A DNA stretch of 36,544 nt from Candidatus Dormiibacterota bacterium (GTDB lineage: Bacteria; Chloroflexota; Dormibacteria; Aeolococcales; Aeolococcaceae). Numbering within the stretch: the stretch's first letter is position 1; every line of letters starts with the position of its first letter. The position numbers and the translations under genes were made by a program. Positions 1-7,746 of the stretch are shown piece by piece. The notes beneath the pieces were generated by a model that saw only the letters and a program-made list of their open reading frames with translations, searched no databases and had not been told where the DNA came from. Location of the stretch: NCBI GenBank assembly GCA_003132525.1, contig PKXZ01000107.1, forward strand, positions 1,020 to 37,563, read 5' to 3'.

Positions 1-863
1 AGGTTGCTCACCGTTTCGTGGCCGGATCGATCCCGCCACGTCTGCTCCACTGCCTCGATCCGACGCGTGTAGGCATCGTTCACAGCGCGTCCTTTCATAG
101 TGAGGAACACGCCAGGGTTCTCGCCCTCACCCCCTAATCGCACGAACCCGTGCCGGTCCAACGCCGAAAGGTGTGGGGACATTCCAATGTCACGCAGCGG
201 TCTGCCTTCACGCGGGATCCGCCGAAGAATGCGCGTACTGACCGACAGGGCGACTGGCGACAGTTCCTCATACGCCAGGGCGAACGCGACAAGCGCCTGA
301 GAGAGCAGCGCACACATCGACAGGCCGGCCACCGTATCCCCGTCCTGTCGCCGCACCGGCTTCCAGTCCTGGCCAGGGCCACCAGCGATGCTCGCGTCGA
401 CGGTCCCGTAGCTTGCCGGGTAGTGGGGATGCTCGAGGGGCAATTCAGCCACCACGCCCCCAAGAGCCTGCAAGAGGGCGGTCATCGTGTCGGAGCCGAC
501 CTGCACCCGCCACGCGTTTTCGGCTGCCTGCTGGAGCTTCCCCAAACGGGCGACGGTGCCGGCTCCCTTTCGGGTCAGCCGGACGATCCCTTGATCGCGG
601 TTCGAGGACAGCTCTTCAGCCCACTCGCGCCGAACTGCTAACGACACGCGGGTCCGCAGCGCCCGCTTCGACAGCCGGGTGAGCCCTGGCAACTCACGCC
701 GGTCAATGCCGCCCCGGTCGAGCACGCGCAACAAGTTCGCCCACTCATCCAGCGATGGCATCCCGCCTCGACCGACCCCTTGGTCGGTATATGCACGATC
801 CAGCCAACTGAGCGAGCTGCATAGCAGCGACGGAAGTGGCCTCGATGCCGTCACGTCACTCAC
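1..863 (-). CDS. Two-winged-helix MarR-like regulator, C-terminus cut by window edge
   Basis: An uninterrupted minus-strand frame runs from a GTG at 863 to the left edge with no stop, about 287 codons. Residues read MSDVTASRPLPSLLCSSLSW, then a region with GVGRGGMPSLDEWANLLRV, a first winged-helix-like segment (RELPGLTRLSKRALRTRVS, then a wing with GIVRLTRKGAG), a central LSMCALLSQALVAFALAYEE, and a second winged-helix-like segment (RPLRDIGMSPHLSALDRHGF, then VFLTMKGRAVNDAY). The duplicated 'helix-turn-helix plus LTxKG wing' pattern resembles MarR-type domains of long regulators from Chloroflexota and actinomycetes; this family assignment is from memory. ATG codons at 761 and elsewhere are internal; GTG 863 keeps the conserved-looking N-terminus. 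It is divergent from the secreted protein at 982 with 118 bases between them, so it may regulate that gene. Confidence 0.75.
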   Translation of the reverse strand, partial: MSDVTASRPLPSLLCSSLSWLDRAYTDQGVGRGGMPSLDEWANLLRVLDRGGIDRRELPGLTRLSKRALRTRVSLAVRREWAEELSSNRDQGIVRLTRKGAGTVARLGKLQQAAENAWRVQVGSDTMTALLQALGGVVAELPLEHPHYPASYGTVDASIAGGPGQDWKPVRRQDGDTVAGLSMCALLSQALVAFALAYEELSPVALSVSTRILRRIPREGRPLRDIGMSPHLSALDRHGFVRLGGEGENPGVFLTMKGRAVNDAYTRRIEAVEQTWRDRSGHETVSN

Positions 864-915
864 GGTAGCGACGACGGAATCCTGCGCCCCCAGCCGTCGG
901 TGGGTCTGCTTGGAT

Positions 916-944
916 TTGACAGGCATTCCAGACGACCCTAGTGT
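916..944 (+). promoter_or_regulatory. Sigma-70-type promoter of the secreted repeat protein
   Basis: TTGACA at 916-921, a 17-base spacer, and TAGTGT at 939-944 form a near-consensus promoter. Predicted transcription start is about 951. A purine-rich Shine-Dalgarno sequence (GGGGGGAG, 972-979) precedes ATG 982, so this gene has a short conventional leader, unlike several regulators in the window. Confidence 0.6.
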
Positions 945-981
945 GCTGCGCACTCGATCTGTTCACGTTGTGGGGGGAGTC

Positions 982-1841
982 ATGCATCAGCAGGCCAAGA
1001 TCCTGGGTCTCGGGTTTGTGTTAGTGGGTATGGTGGCGACCGGCGCCACAACCGCGAACGCGGCTGAGGCAACAACAACGGTCGCCAAGCCCGCCGGCTA
1101 CACCATCGTCACCGCCACATTCGACCTTCCGACAGGCGGCCAGACCGCCGGCTTTGTGGCCTGTCCGATCAAGAAGGGAGTCCGGACGGTTCCGTTGAGT
1201 GGCGGAGCGTTGATCGACACGGGGAGCCTCCAGGCGAACATCAACACGTCGTACCCAACCAGTGGCGGATGGGAGGTGTTTGCGAACAATGCGAGTAGCG
1301 CGGCGTCGACGTTCATCGTCTATGCCGTGTGCGTGACGAAGCCGGCCGGGTACCTGCAGCAGCAGTCGAAGGCAGTCGCCAATCCGGCCGATACGCAGAA
1401 CGGCGCCGGGTACACGTGTCCAAAAGGCGACCAGCTCACGGGCGGTGGCGCGGAGAGCAGTTCGCGGTCGACACTGGTGAATCTGAACAGCTCCTGGCCG
1501 TCTGGCACCAGCTTCTGGTACGTGTACATGAACAACTCGTCCTCAGCACCCGCGACCATGACCCTCTACCACGTATGCGCCAAGTTGAACGTGTCGAAAA
1601 TCCACTACCAGCTGGTCTCAGGCTCCCGATAGGGAATCCCGCCCTCACCGAGACGGGCGTGGGCGTCGCCTGCCCCAGCGGATTGTCGACGATCGGCGGC
1701 GGCCTCCTTTCCGGCGCCGGCGGTGGCCTCGGGGTCACGCTCAACAGCAGCTTCCCGATCACCGGCGGCTGGGAGGGCGATGAGAACAATGCCACTGGGA
1801 ATCCGGCCAACATCACGGCATACGTCCTCTGCGCGAACTGA
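982..1841 (+). pseudogene. Secreted three-repeat protein interrupted by a -1 frameshift
   Basis: ATG 982 starts a signal peptide (MHQQAKILGLGFVLVGMVAT, cleavage near ANA-AEA). Two repeats of about 85 residues follow; they share CPxxKG, GGxA, an N-N/L-N-S-S/Y-P segment, GGW or FWY, NN-SS, and a final Y-x-V-C. The first frame stops at 1630-1632. A third repeat then appears in the next frame up to 1841 (TGVGVACPSGLSTIGGG ... SSFPITGGWEGDENN ... AYVLCAN). Adding one C to the CCC at 1625-1627 would restore one continuous protein of about 286 residues (LVSGSPIGNPALTETG). This is therefore a one-base deletion: a genuine frameshift or an assembly error. Function unknown; the repeats suggest a small extracellular beta-sandwich array. 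Confidence 0.75.
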
Positions 1842-1958
1842 TCTCCACAGCACCGCCGCCGTCTTCGGTTATCTGCCAGCATCGCGAGAACGGTGACCCG
1901 TTGGTCGACGGATCGGCGATCATCAAAACGTAGTACGACCGCCACTGGAGACACAGCG

Positions 1959-2135
1959 ATGGCACAGGGCGAAGAGACGGACGGCACCGCACCGGCGCCT
2001 GATCCTGTTGAAGACGACGAGACGGACCCCGACAAGGACGGCAGCGCAACGCCGACGGATGATACGGGGGACCCGCAGAATGCCGACCTCAATGCGGGCG
2101 CATTGAGCCAGCCGACCACCACCGGGACACCCTGA
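1959..2135 (+). CDS. Small acidic low-complexity protein
   Basis: A 58-residue frame begins MAQGEETDGTAPAPDPVEDD and is almost entirely Asp, Glu, Thr, Pro, Gly and Ala, with no hydrophobic core, so it should be disordered. GGAG (1948-1951) lies about 7 bases before the ATG. It ends just before a hairpin shared with the convergent SRPBCC gene. No family is recognised. It could be chance coding in GC-rich DNA, but the position between a gene end and a terminator favours a real small gene. Confidence 0.45.
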   Translation: MAQGEETDGTAPAPDPVEDDETDPDKDGSATPTDDTGDPQNADLNAGALSQPTTTGTP

Positions 2136-2141
2136 CTCCTG

Positions 2142-2161
2142 ACCTGACGCAGTCGTCAGGT
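2142..2161. terminator. Hairpin between convergent genes
   Basis: ACCTGAC (2142-2148) and GTCAGGT (2155-2161) pair perfectly around a 6-base loop. It lies between the stop at 2135 (plus) and the stop at 2194 (minus), the expected place for a bidirectional terminator. There is no T-run. Confidence 0.5.
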
Positions 2162-2193
2162 GCCCTCGGTGAGTAGGTCTCGGAGCCTCTCGG

Positions 2194-2697
2194 TCAGCCG
2201 GCGAGAAGCCGCTCCAGCTTTTCGAGCTGCTCGGACCAGCCCTGCTCGGCACCGCGCATCGCCTCGGCGGGCGGCAACGGCTCGAAGTAGGACTGGCGCA
2301 TGGTGATGGCAGTGCCTCCGTCGCGGGCCTCGAAGGTCACGTCAATGAGCGTCGCAAACAATTCGCCCTGCTCGTCGTTGACGGCCCTGCCACTCATGAC
2401 CAGGCGATGCGGACGATCGATCTCGTAATACTCACCGCCAAGGTAGTGGGAGAACCGCGACTCCGTAGGGATGAAGTCCGGCCATTCCATCGCCAACCGG
2501 TACGCTCCCCCGACGCGAAGGTCCACCTCTGCGGCAGGACAGGTGAAGCCATTGGGCCACCACCATTGTTTGAGCTGGTCGGGCTGTGTGAAAGCGTCAA
2601 AGACCCGCTCCGGCGAGGCATTGAGAGTGCGCTCGATGATGAGCTGCTTGGTAGGAGTTGCGGAGCGGACGTCCACGGCGGCACCGGTCTCAGGCAT
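2194..2697 (-). CDS. SRPBCC / AHSA1-family (START-like) protein
   Basis: A protein of 167 residues beginning MPETGAAVDVRSATPTKQLI. It contains the hallmarks of the Aha1-C-like SRPBCC group: IIERTLNASPERVFDAFTQP near the N-terminus, QWWWPNGFTCPAAEVDLRVG (about residues 50-70), and a C-terminal amphipathic helix (GWSEQLEKLERLLAG). These proteins form a helix-grip cavity for hydrophobic ligands; the ligand here is unknown. ATG 2697 is preferred because upstream in-frame sequence lies inside the coding end of the ArsR gene. The 8-base overlap with ArsR (2690-2697) indicates translational coupling. ArsR-SRPBCC pairs are a recurrent two-gene module. Confidence 0.85.
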   Translation of the reverse strand: MPETGAAVDVRSATPTKQLIIERTLNASPERVFDAFTQPDQLKQWWWPNGFTCPAAEVDLRVGGAYRLAMEWPDFIPTESRFSHYLGGEYYEIDRPHRLVMSGRAVNDEQGELFATLIDVTFEARDGGTAITMRQSYFEPLPPAEAMRGAEQGWSEQLEKLERLLAG

Positions 2698-3061
2698 CGG
2701 GGTTCTCCTCTGTTGTTGTTGCTTCCGTTGTTGTTGCTTCGCCTTGGGCGGCAAGATGGGTCTCGAGACGGTCGAGACGGTCAGACCACTCGGCGCGCGC
2801 GACGCGGAGCCAGTCGTCCACGGGGAGCAAGCCGTCGAGCTGAAGTCGCGCCGGGCGACGCTGGCCGTGGCGGCCCCGATTGATGAGGCCGGCCCGCTCG
2901 AGCACCTTCAGATGCTTGGTGATGGCAGGCTGAGTCAGCGGGGAGGCCGCCGCGAGCTCAACAACGCCAGCTTCGCCGGCCGCGAGTCGCTGGAGGATCG
3001 CTCGGCGAGTGGGGTCGGCAAGCGCCGCGAAAGCCCGGCTCAGGGGATCTTGAGTAACCAT
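2690..3061 (-). CDS. ArsR-family winged-helix repressor
   Basis: A 123-residue protein with a typical ArsR fold: FAALADPTRRAILQRLAAGE (about residues 11-30), the recognition region TQPAITKHLKVLERAGLINR (about 43-62), then a dimer helix (DWLRVARAEWSDRLDRLETH). No cysteine metal site is visible, so it is probably not a metal sensor but the SRPBCC-linked subtype. The C-terminus carries a repeated EATTTEATTTEE tail encoded by GTT/GAA-rich trinucleotide repeats (about 2703-2745). It is first in a two-gene operon and has an operator-like palindrome over its own start. Confidence 0.9.
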   Translation of the reverse strand: MVTQDPLSRAFAALADPTRRAILQRLAAGEAGVVELAAASPLTQPAITKHLKVLERAGLINRGRHGQRRPARLQLDGLLPVDDWLRVARAEWSDRLDRLETHLAAQGEATTTEATTTEENPDA

Positions 3062-3097
3062 TACCTGTAGGTTATATAACTAGATGGTAAAAGTCAA
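3061..3097 (-). promoter_or_regulatory. Leaderless promoter plus operator of the ArsR-SRPBCC operon
   Basis: Read on the minus strand: TTGACT (3097-3092), 17 bases, TAACCT (3074-3069), then 7 bases to the ATG at 3061, which puts the transcription start at or next to the start codon. The plus strand shows symmetric parts: TTACC (3061-3065), the self-palindrome GTTATATAAC (3071-3080) and GGTAA (3086-3090), equally spaced. The palindrome covers the -10 region, as expected for autorepression by ArsR. An alternative -10 (TATAAC, 3076-3071) would give only a 15-base spacer. Confidence 0.55.
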
Positions 3098-3234
3098 CGT
3101 TGGGCTTGGTGCGGTACCTGGCTGACGCCAGCCGGGCACGACTGCGGTCCTGGTCCAACGCACGACGATCGCCGGCGCCGACTACCAGATACCTGTGCAG
3201 AGCCACCGATCTGGGGGCAGCCCGGTGGGTCGTA

Positions 3235-3585
3235 TTAGACCTGAGCTTTATCCAGCCGCTGCAGGAGATGGTGGGCAGCGAGCTCGAGTTCCTTGTGCCG
3301 GTACTCCGCAGCGCGGAACTGACAGGCGATGAGGCCCATCCGATGGATGCGGCGGAAGTCTCCGTAGACGAATCCGTACCGGGCTTTGGTGTCGTCGTTG
3401 GCGCCGTCGGTGAGGCCCAGGTGCCATTCGCCATACTCCTCCCACGAGTGGTTCTCGAGGAAGGCGTTTTCGTCGTCAGCGCTTGGCTGACTCTCGCCCC
3501 AGTCGCTGTTCAAGACGTACTGGTGGGCGTCGATCAGTCGACGTGCGCGCGCTACAGCGCGCTGATTAACAGAGTACGAGGCCAT
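3235..3585 (-). CDS. Small conserved hypothetical protein (MASYSVNQ type)
   Basis: A soluble 116-residue protein starting MASYSVNQRAVARARRLIDA, with HSWEEYGEWHLGLTDG and ARYGFVYGDFRRIHRMGLIA as the most conserved-looking blocks, and a helical C-terminus (HKELELAAHHLLQRLD). I recognise it as a recurrent uncharacterised protein of Chloroflexota and actinomycetes; no function is known to me. ATG 3585 is chosen because a strong Shine-Dalgarno sequence (GAGGAGGAA) lies just upstream; the longer frame to 3675 would start inside the SDR gene. It lies 19 bases after the SDR stop and is probably co-transcribed with it. Confidence 0.8.
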   Translation of the reverse strand: MASYSVNQRAVARARRLIDAHQYVLNSDWGESQPSADDENAFLENHSWEEYGEWHLGLTDGANDDTKARYGFVYGDFRRIHRMGLIACQFRAAEYRHKELELAAHHLLQRLDKAQV

Positions 3586-3604
3586 GCTAAATTCCTCCTC
3601 CTGG

Positions 3605-4360
3605 TCACCACGGGATCGTCGCGTTCTCCCACCTGGTAAACGTCCCGGTCGGACCATCCGGACCAAGGAGAGCAACGCGTACCACCTCGCGGGAGCCGCT
3701 CTCGACAGACTCCAGGCCCGCGTAGCCGTTGAGGTTCGTCTTGGTGAACCCTGGGGAGACCAAGTTGACCTTGATGTTGGTCGATTCCAGTTCGATCATG
3801 ATCGCGAGCGTGATGGCGTTTTCGGCCGCCTTGGACGCGGGATAGATAGGGCCGAACATGGCACGATACCCATAGGCCGAGTCTGCATTCGTCGTCAGCG
3901 ATCCAACGCCGCTGGACACGTTGACGATTCGGGCGTCGGAGGATTCGCGCAAGAGCGGCAGCATCGCCTGATAGACGGCAAGCGTCCCGAACACGTTGGT
4001 CTCCCAAACGGCGCGCACTTCATCGAGGGACGCGGTGCTCGCTCTCGTCACCCGGGCGTACTCCTCGAGCGACAGGCTGCCCTTCGACGTATTCGATATA
4101 CCCGCGTTGTTCACCAGCAGGTCGAGATAGCCAAATTCCTGGCGGACGTGCGTTGCCGCTGCTGCTATTGACGCTTTGTCTGTCACGTCGAGCTGGAGCG
4201 CGATGGCTCCGACGCCGATCTCCTTTGCAGCTGCCTCACCGCGCTCAAGCGAGCGTGAACCAACCAACACGGTTAGGCCGTGGGCCACGAGTTCCTTCGC
4301 GACCTGACGACCGACTCCTTGATTGGCTCCAGTCACCAAGGCTAGGCGATTGCGGTTCAT
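3605..4360 (-). CDS. Short-chain dehydrogenase/reductase (SDR)
   Basis: A 251-residue classical SDR. The Rossmann motif TGANQGVG lies near residues 10-17. LDV (about 58-60) is the usual adenine-ring acidic region. NNAG is near 84-87. The catalytic Ser is in IVNVSSGVG, and the Tyr and Lys are in YPASK. After the G-rich motif, GSRS suggests NADP(H) preference. PGFTKTNL near the end is the common loop after the active site. The C-terminus (TGTFTRWENATIPW) resembles carbonyl-reductase-like SDRs. The substrate cannot be told. It is transcribed together with the small protein downstream. Confidence 0.92.
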   Translation of the reverse strand: MNRNRLALVTGANQGVGRQVAKELVAHGLTVLVGSRSLERGEAAAKEIGVGAIALQLDVTDKASIAAAATHVRQEFGYLDLLVNNAGISNTSKGSLSLEEYARVTRASTASLDEVRAVWETNVFGTLAVYQAMLPLLRESSDARIVNVSSGVGSLTTNADSAYGYRAMFGPIYPASKAAENAITLAIMIELESTNIKVNLVSPGFTKTNLNGYAGLESVESGSREVVRVALLGPDGPTGTFTRWENATIPW

Positions 4361-4433
4361 AACGATTCATGATATTCGCGCACCACGAATCATCGGGAGT
4401 TCGAACTCTCCATGACAGCGGCGTTATTGCGTT

Positions 4434-4570
4434 CGAGGGACCAGCACCACCTCTCCGGTGGTCCTGCGTCCGCTGACCGCCACCATCGCATCCGGCGCCG
4501 CTTCCAACCGATAACTGGCCGACAGCCCGGTCGCCATACAACACCGATCGCCGATCAGCCGGAGATGCGG
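4434..4570 (-). pseudogene. C-terminal remnant of a zinc-type/quinone oxidoreductase
   Basis: A minus-strand frame ending in TAA at 4434-4436 encodes YRLEAAPDAMVAVSGRRTTG followed by EVVLVPRTQ. This matches the usual C-terminus of medium-chain (zinc-binding or quinone) dehydrogenases, 'Y.L..A..A...V..GR..GK.VLV'. Just upstream, another frame reads RPVI, where the family normally has 'L.P.I', which suggests an indel. No further upstream part of the enzyme is present. It is a small gene relic between the SDR and the penicillin-binding protein. Confidence 0.4.
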
Positions 4571-4706
4571 ACCATCGGCGCCAGGAGTGTCGCCGACTGA
4601 TCGTGGATTGGCACCGATCGCCTTGCGTCCATGGAGCGCGCGGGCGTGGTGTCCGTCCGACTGCCCTCACTAGCGCTCGGTCCATCGGCCGCCCACACGA
4701 AAGCAG

Positions 4707-7133
4707 TCAGGGCCCCGCGTAGGTGCAGGTCTGGGTTGGGAGCGGGGTCACGCCATGGTAGGTGCAGTGTGTCGAAGCGCCAGGCTGGGTGCCGGGAAGG
4801 TAGAAGTTTGCGTCATCAGGGTCCGAGCCGTCCGGCACAGCGATCACGTCAGGTGGGCGCGTGTACCAGGTGTCCGGAACGCCCTTCAGTGCCGCCAACA
4901 TGTACACGTGCCAGATCGGGGCCGCACCACTGTATCCCGAGATGACGCCGTCGAGATGACCGCAGTCCGGGTCGCTGGGGTGAGCGGGCTTCAGGCCGTA
5001 GTGAGCAAGGTCTTGAGGGCTGAATGGAAAGGTGTCGCCGATATTATCGGCGTTGTAGGTATTGCCCCTGGCGATCTGCTTTGCCATGTAGGCGTAGTCC
5101 TGCGGCTGCAGGCAACTTCGCTGCGCGTTGCCGACCCACACGGCTGTGAGGAAATTCGGTGTCCATCCAACCGTCAGGTTGTCCATGTAGTAATCCGACG
5201 TTCCGGTCTTGGCGCTGACCCGGCGGGGGTTCAGGGTCAATAAGCCGTTGCGTCCGAACTCCTGCGTCCTGTTGTTGTCGTTGCTCGTGATCTCATCCAT
5301 GATGTACGCGACATTCGCGGGGATCACCTGGCGTCCAACCGCAGCCGGGTTGTACGTCCAGATTGTCTGGTTCGTCCCCTGAGCCGTGATCTTCGACACC
5401 GGCATCGGGTTGTGCTGGACTCCGAGATCGCCGAGCGTCGCAGCGCCATCGGCCAGGTCGAGCAGCGTGATCCCGCAGGTGAGCGAGCCGAGCGTCGCCG
5501 CCCACTGGGTGGGAGTCGGCCAGTTCACGTCCTGCCCGTCAGGTCCGCAGTTCTCGTCGAGCGAGCTCACCCCCATGGCCAACTCTGTGTTGGCAATGTA
5601 CTGCGTGCCCGTGGCGTACTCGGTCTTGACGGCGGGGATGTTGAACGAGTTGCCGAGACATGACTTCAGCTGGCACACTCCGTGCGTGCGGCGGTCGTCG
5701 TCGAACGGTCTATACGGAGCGCTCCCCGGTATCGGGAAGCTGTAGTAGTCGTCCAGCATCGGCGTCGTCATCGTGAACTTCGTCGACGCGATCGCGGCCG
5801 TATACGTGAAGAGCTTGGTCGTCGAGCCCATGTTCAGCTGCACCGCCGCTGCCTCGTTCACCTGGCCGAAGTAGGGGTCGTTGTAGTTCCAGGTGCCCAC
5901 CATGGCGAGCACCTCACCGTTCTGGGGGTCGAGGCTCACCAGGGCACCGTCGCCCATGTTCTCCTTGACGCGCTCCTGGGACACCAGCTTGGTCACCGTT
6001 CCCTGGGCGAGGTTCTGGTCGCCCTGGTTGATGGTGGTGTAGATCTGGTAGCCGCCCGGGTCCGCATACTGCGGGAAGTTGGCGTTCAGGTAGGTCTCGA
6101 GGTAGTCGACGAAATCGGGGTCGTAGTTAGGCTCGGACGCTGTCCATGGATGCACCGTGAGTGGCTCCTTGTACGCGGCAAGGGCCTGCGCCTGGGTGAT
6201 GTCGCCGCTCGCCGCCATAGCCTGCAGGACTGCCTTCTGGCGCGACTTCGCGAGCGGGTTGATGGCGTCGTGGGCGTTGTGGTTGAGCGGGTTGTACGAG
6301 GTCGGCGACTGCGGCAGGCCGGCGAGCAGAGCCGCCTGGGCAAGGTCCAGCTGGCTCGCCGGCTTGAGGAAATACAATTCGGCCGCACTCCCGATGCCGA
6401 CGGCGTAGTTGCCGTAGAAGATCCGATTGATGTACATATCGAGGATCTCGTCCTTGGTGAAGTTGAGCGAGATCTCGTTGCCGAGCACGATCTCCTTGAT
6501 CTTGTAGTCGATGCTCTGGGGCGGGTCCGCGCCACCGTAGAGACTGATCTTCGCGAGCTGTTCGGTAATCGTCGAGCCACCCTGCAACGTGCCGCCCTGA
6601 TGGGTGGCGTCGTCGAAGCCCGATTCCACAAGACGGGCGAGATCCCACGACCCCTCGTTGTAGAAATCGTGGTCTTCGACGGCGACGATCGCCTCCTTGA
6701 AATAGGGGGAGACTTGGTCGAGGTCGACGTGGATGTGGCGGTAGCTCTCGTTGTGGAAGACGTGGATGAGCCCGCCTGTCGAGTCGTAGACGTCGGTGTC
6801 GATCTGCGGCTCCATGTCGGTTATGGTCGCCGCGTCAGGAAGCTCGCCCTTGTAGGCGTCATACCCTGCGAAGGCAGCGCCTACCGCCCCGACGCCGATC
6901 GCGGCGAACAAGGTGAGTCCGATGACCACGATCCAAAGCGCGCGTGCGCGTTTGCGAGGGGTGCGGAGGTGGCGGTAGGCACTGGCGCGCCGTCGGCGCA
7001 GTTCCATACGCGCAGCCGCGTGGGCGGCGGCAATGCCGGGGGTCGTCGAGGCGTTGGCGCGGTATCGACCCGATGCTGTCGGCAGCCGGCGTGGCGGGAT
7101 GGGTCCTGGACGAAATCGCTGTTCGGGGGTCAT
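4707..7133 (-). CDS. Class A penicillin-binding protein (bifunctional peptidoglycan synthase)
   Basis: An 808-residue protein: basic cytoplasmic N-terminus (RRRRASAYRHLRTPRKRARA), one membrane anchor (LWIVVIGLTLFAAIGVGAVG, about residues 67-90), a GT51 transglycosylase domain and a transpeptidase domain. The GT51 domain shows EDHDFY (catalytic Glu), the QGGSTITEQLAK motif, and KDEILDMYINRIFYGNYAVG. The transpeptidase shows the SxxK motif in MGSTTKLF, an SxN motif in LGNSFNIPAV and KTGT in VSAKTGTSDY. All catalytic motifs are intact. ATG 7133 is preferred to the TTG at 7178. It polymerises and cross-links glycan strands outside the membrane. It stands alone, divergent from the NHL gene. Confidence 0.93.
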   Translation of the reverse strand: MTPEQRFRPGPIPPRRLPTASGRYRANASTTPGIAAAHAAARMELRRRRASAYRHLRTPRKRARALWIVVIGLTLFAAIGVGAVGAAFAGYDAYKGELPDAATITDMEPQIDTDVYDSTGGLIHVFHNESYRHIHVDLDQVSPYFKEAIVAVEDHDFYNEGSWDLARLVESGFDDATHQGGTLQGGSTITEQLAKISLYGGADPPQSIDYKIKEIVLGNEISLNFTKDEILDMYINRIFYGNYAVGIGSAAELYFLKPASQLDLAQAALLAGLPQSPTSYNPLNHNAHDAINPLAKSRQKAVLQAMAASGDITQAQALAAYKEPLTVHPWTASEPNYDPDFVDYLETYLNANFPQYADPGGYQIYTTINQGDQNLAQGTVTKLVSQERVKENMGDGALVSLDPQNGEVLAMVGTWNYNDPYFGQVNEAAAVQLNMGSTTKLFTYTAAIASTKFTMTTPMLDDYYSFPIPGSAPYRPFDDDRRTHGVCQLKSCLGNSFNIPAVKTEYATGTQYIANTELAMGVSSLDENCGPDGQDVNWPTPTQWAATLGSLTCGITLLDLADGAATLGDLGVQHNPMPVSKITAQGTNQTIWTYNPAAVGRQVIPANVAYIMDEITSNDNNRTQEFGRNGLLTLNPRRVSAKTGTSDYYMDNLTVGWTPNFLTAVWVGNAQRSCLQPQDYAYMAKQIARGNTYNADNIGDTFPFSPQDLAHYGLKPAHPSDPDCGHLDGVISGYSGAAPIWHVYMLAALKGVPDTWYTRPPDVIAVPDGSDPDDANFYLPGTQPGASTHCTYHGVTPLPTQTCTYAGP

Positions 7134-7746
7134 CCCTGACCTGCCAGGTCGGCCACGAGAAGGTTGCGGGGCTTCCAACTCGGACAGCGAGCGGCGTGCC
7201 CCACGCGCACGTCGTAAGGAGTCCCGACACCGCCGTCGGGGCGCCCAAAGTTTGCCACCCTCCCCGACCTCATAACCATCGGGGACTGTACGATTACCTT
7301 ATAGCTATCCTATAACGGCGCACACGTCGACGCGGGTCCCGCGAGTGCCGGAGGGGTTCGGGCGACCGGCAATTCAGAGTACTACAGAATTGTCGGGGAA
7401 GGGCCGCCACGACAGCTGCCGCTCGGCGACGCCGTCCAAGCCCCCAGCTCCGTGGGGAACACGCGGTTTGGCGGTGGTACTGCCACTCCGCTCGGAAGCA
7501 GGGCAGCCCCTTGTCACGACAGGATCCGGTCCCGAAAATCGGCGTGATGACCACGCGAGCGGGGCATTCTTGAGGGCAGCGGATGCTTGGTCGGCCCAAA
7601 CGGCGCACAACCTCGCTTCACCCCGTCTGCCTAGGCGTAACGGCCCGAGAATCCCAGATCGTTCATACACGCCAAACAGATGAATCGCTGGAGCGCGTAC
7701 AATGCCGGCACGACTTCAGGACGGAGAGACTAAGAGGGGCAGTGTA
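7134..7746. other. Divergent intergenic region, no gene recognised
   Basis: About 600 bases separate the penicillin-binding protein from the NHL protein. An AT-richer patch at 7286-7315 (TTATAGCTATCCTATAA) could hold the leftward promoter. TACAAT at 7698-7703 could be a rightward -10 box, but no good -35 lies 17 bases upstream. No convincing coding frame or RNA gene was seen on either strand. Confidence 0.4.

Noticed and set aside
2703-2745. GTT/GTTGCT trinucleotide repeats as a regulatory repeat or microsatellite
   Set aside because: They encode the in-frame EATTTEATTTEE tail of the ArsR protein and are explained as low-complexity coding sequence.
5682-7139. Long plus-strand open frame of 485 codons
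   Set aside because: It is antisense to the penicillin-binding protein, which has every catalytic motif; the plus frame is Val/Arg/Asp-rich shadow sequence.
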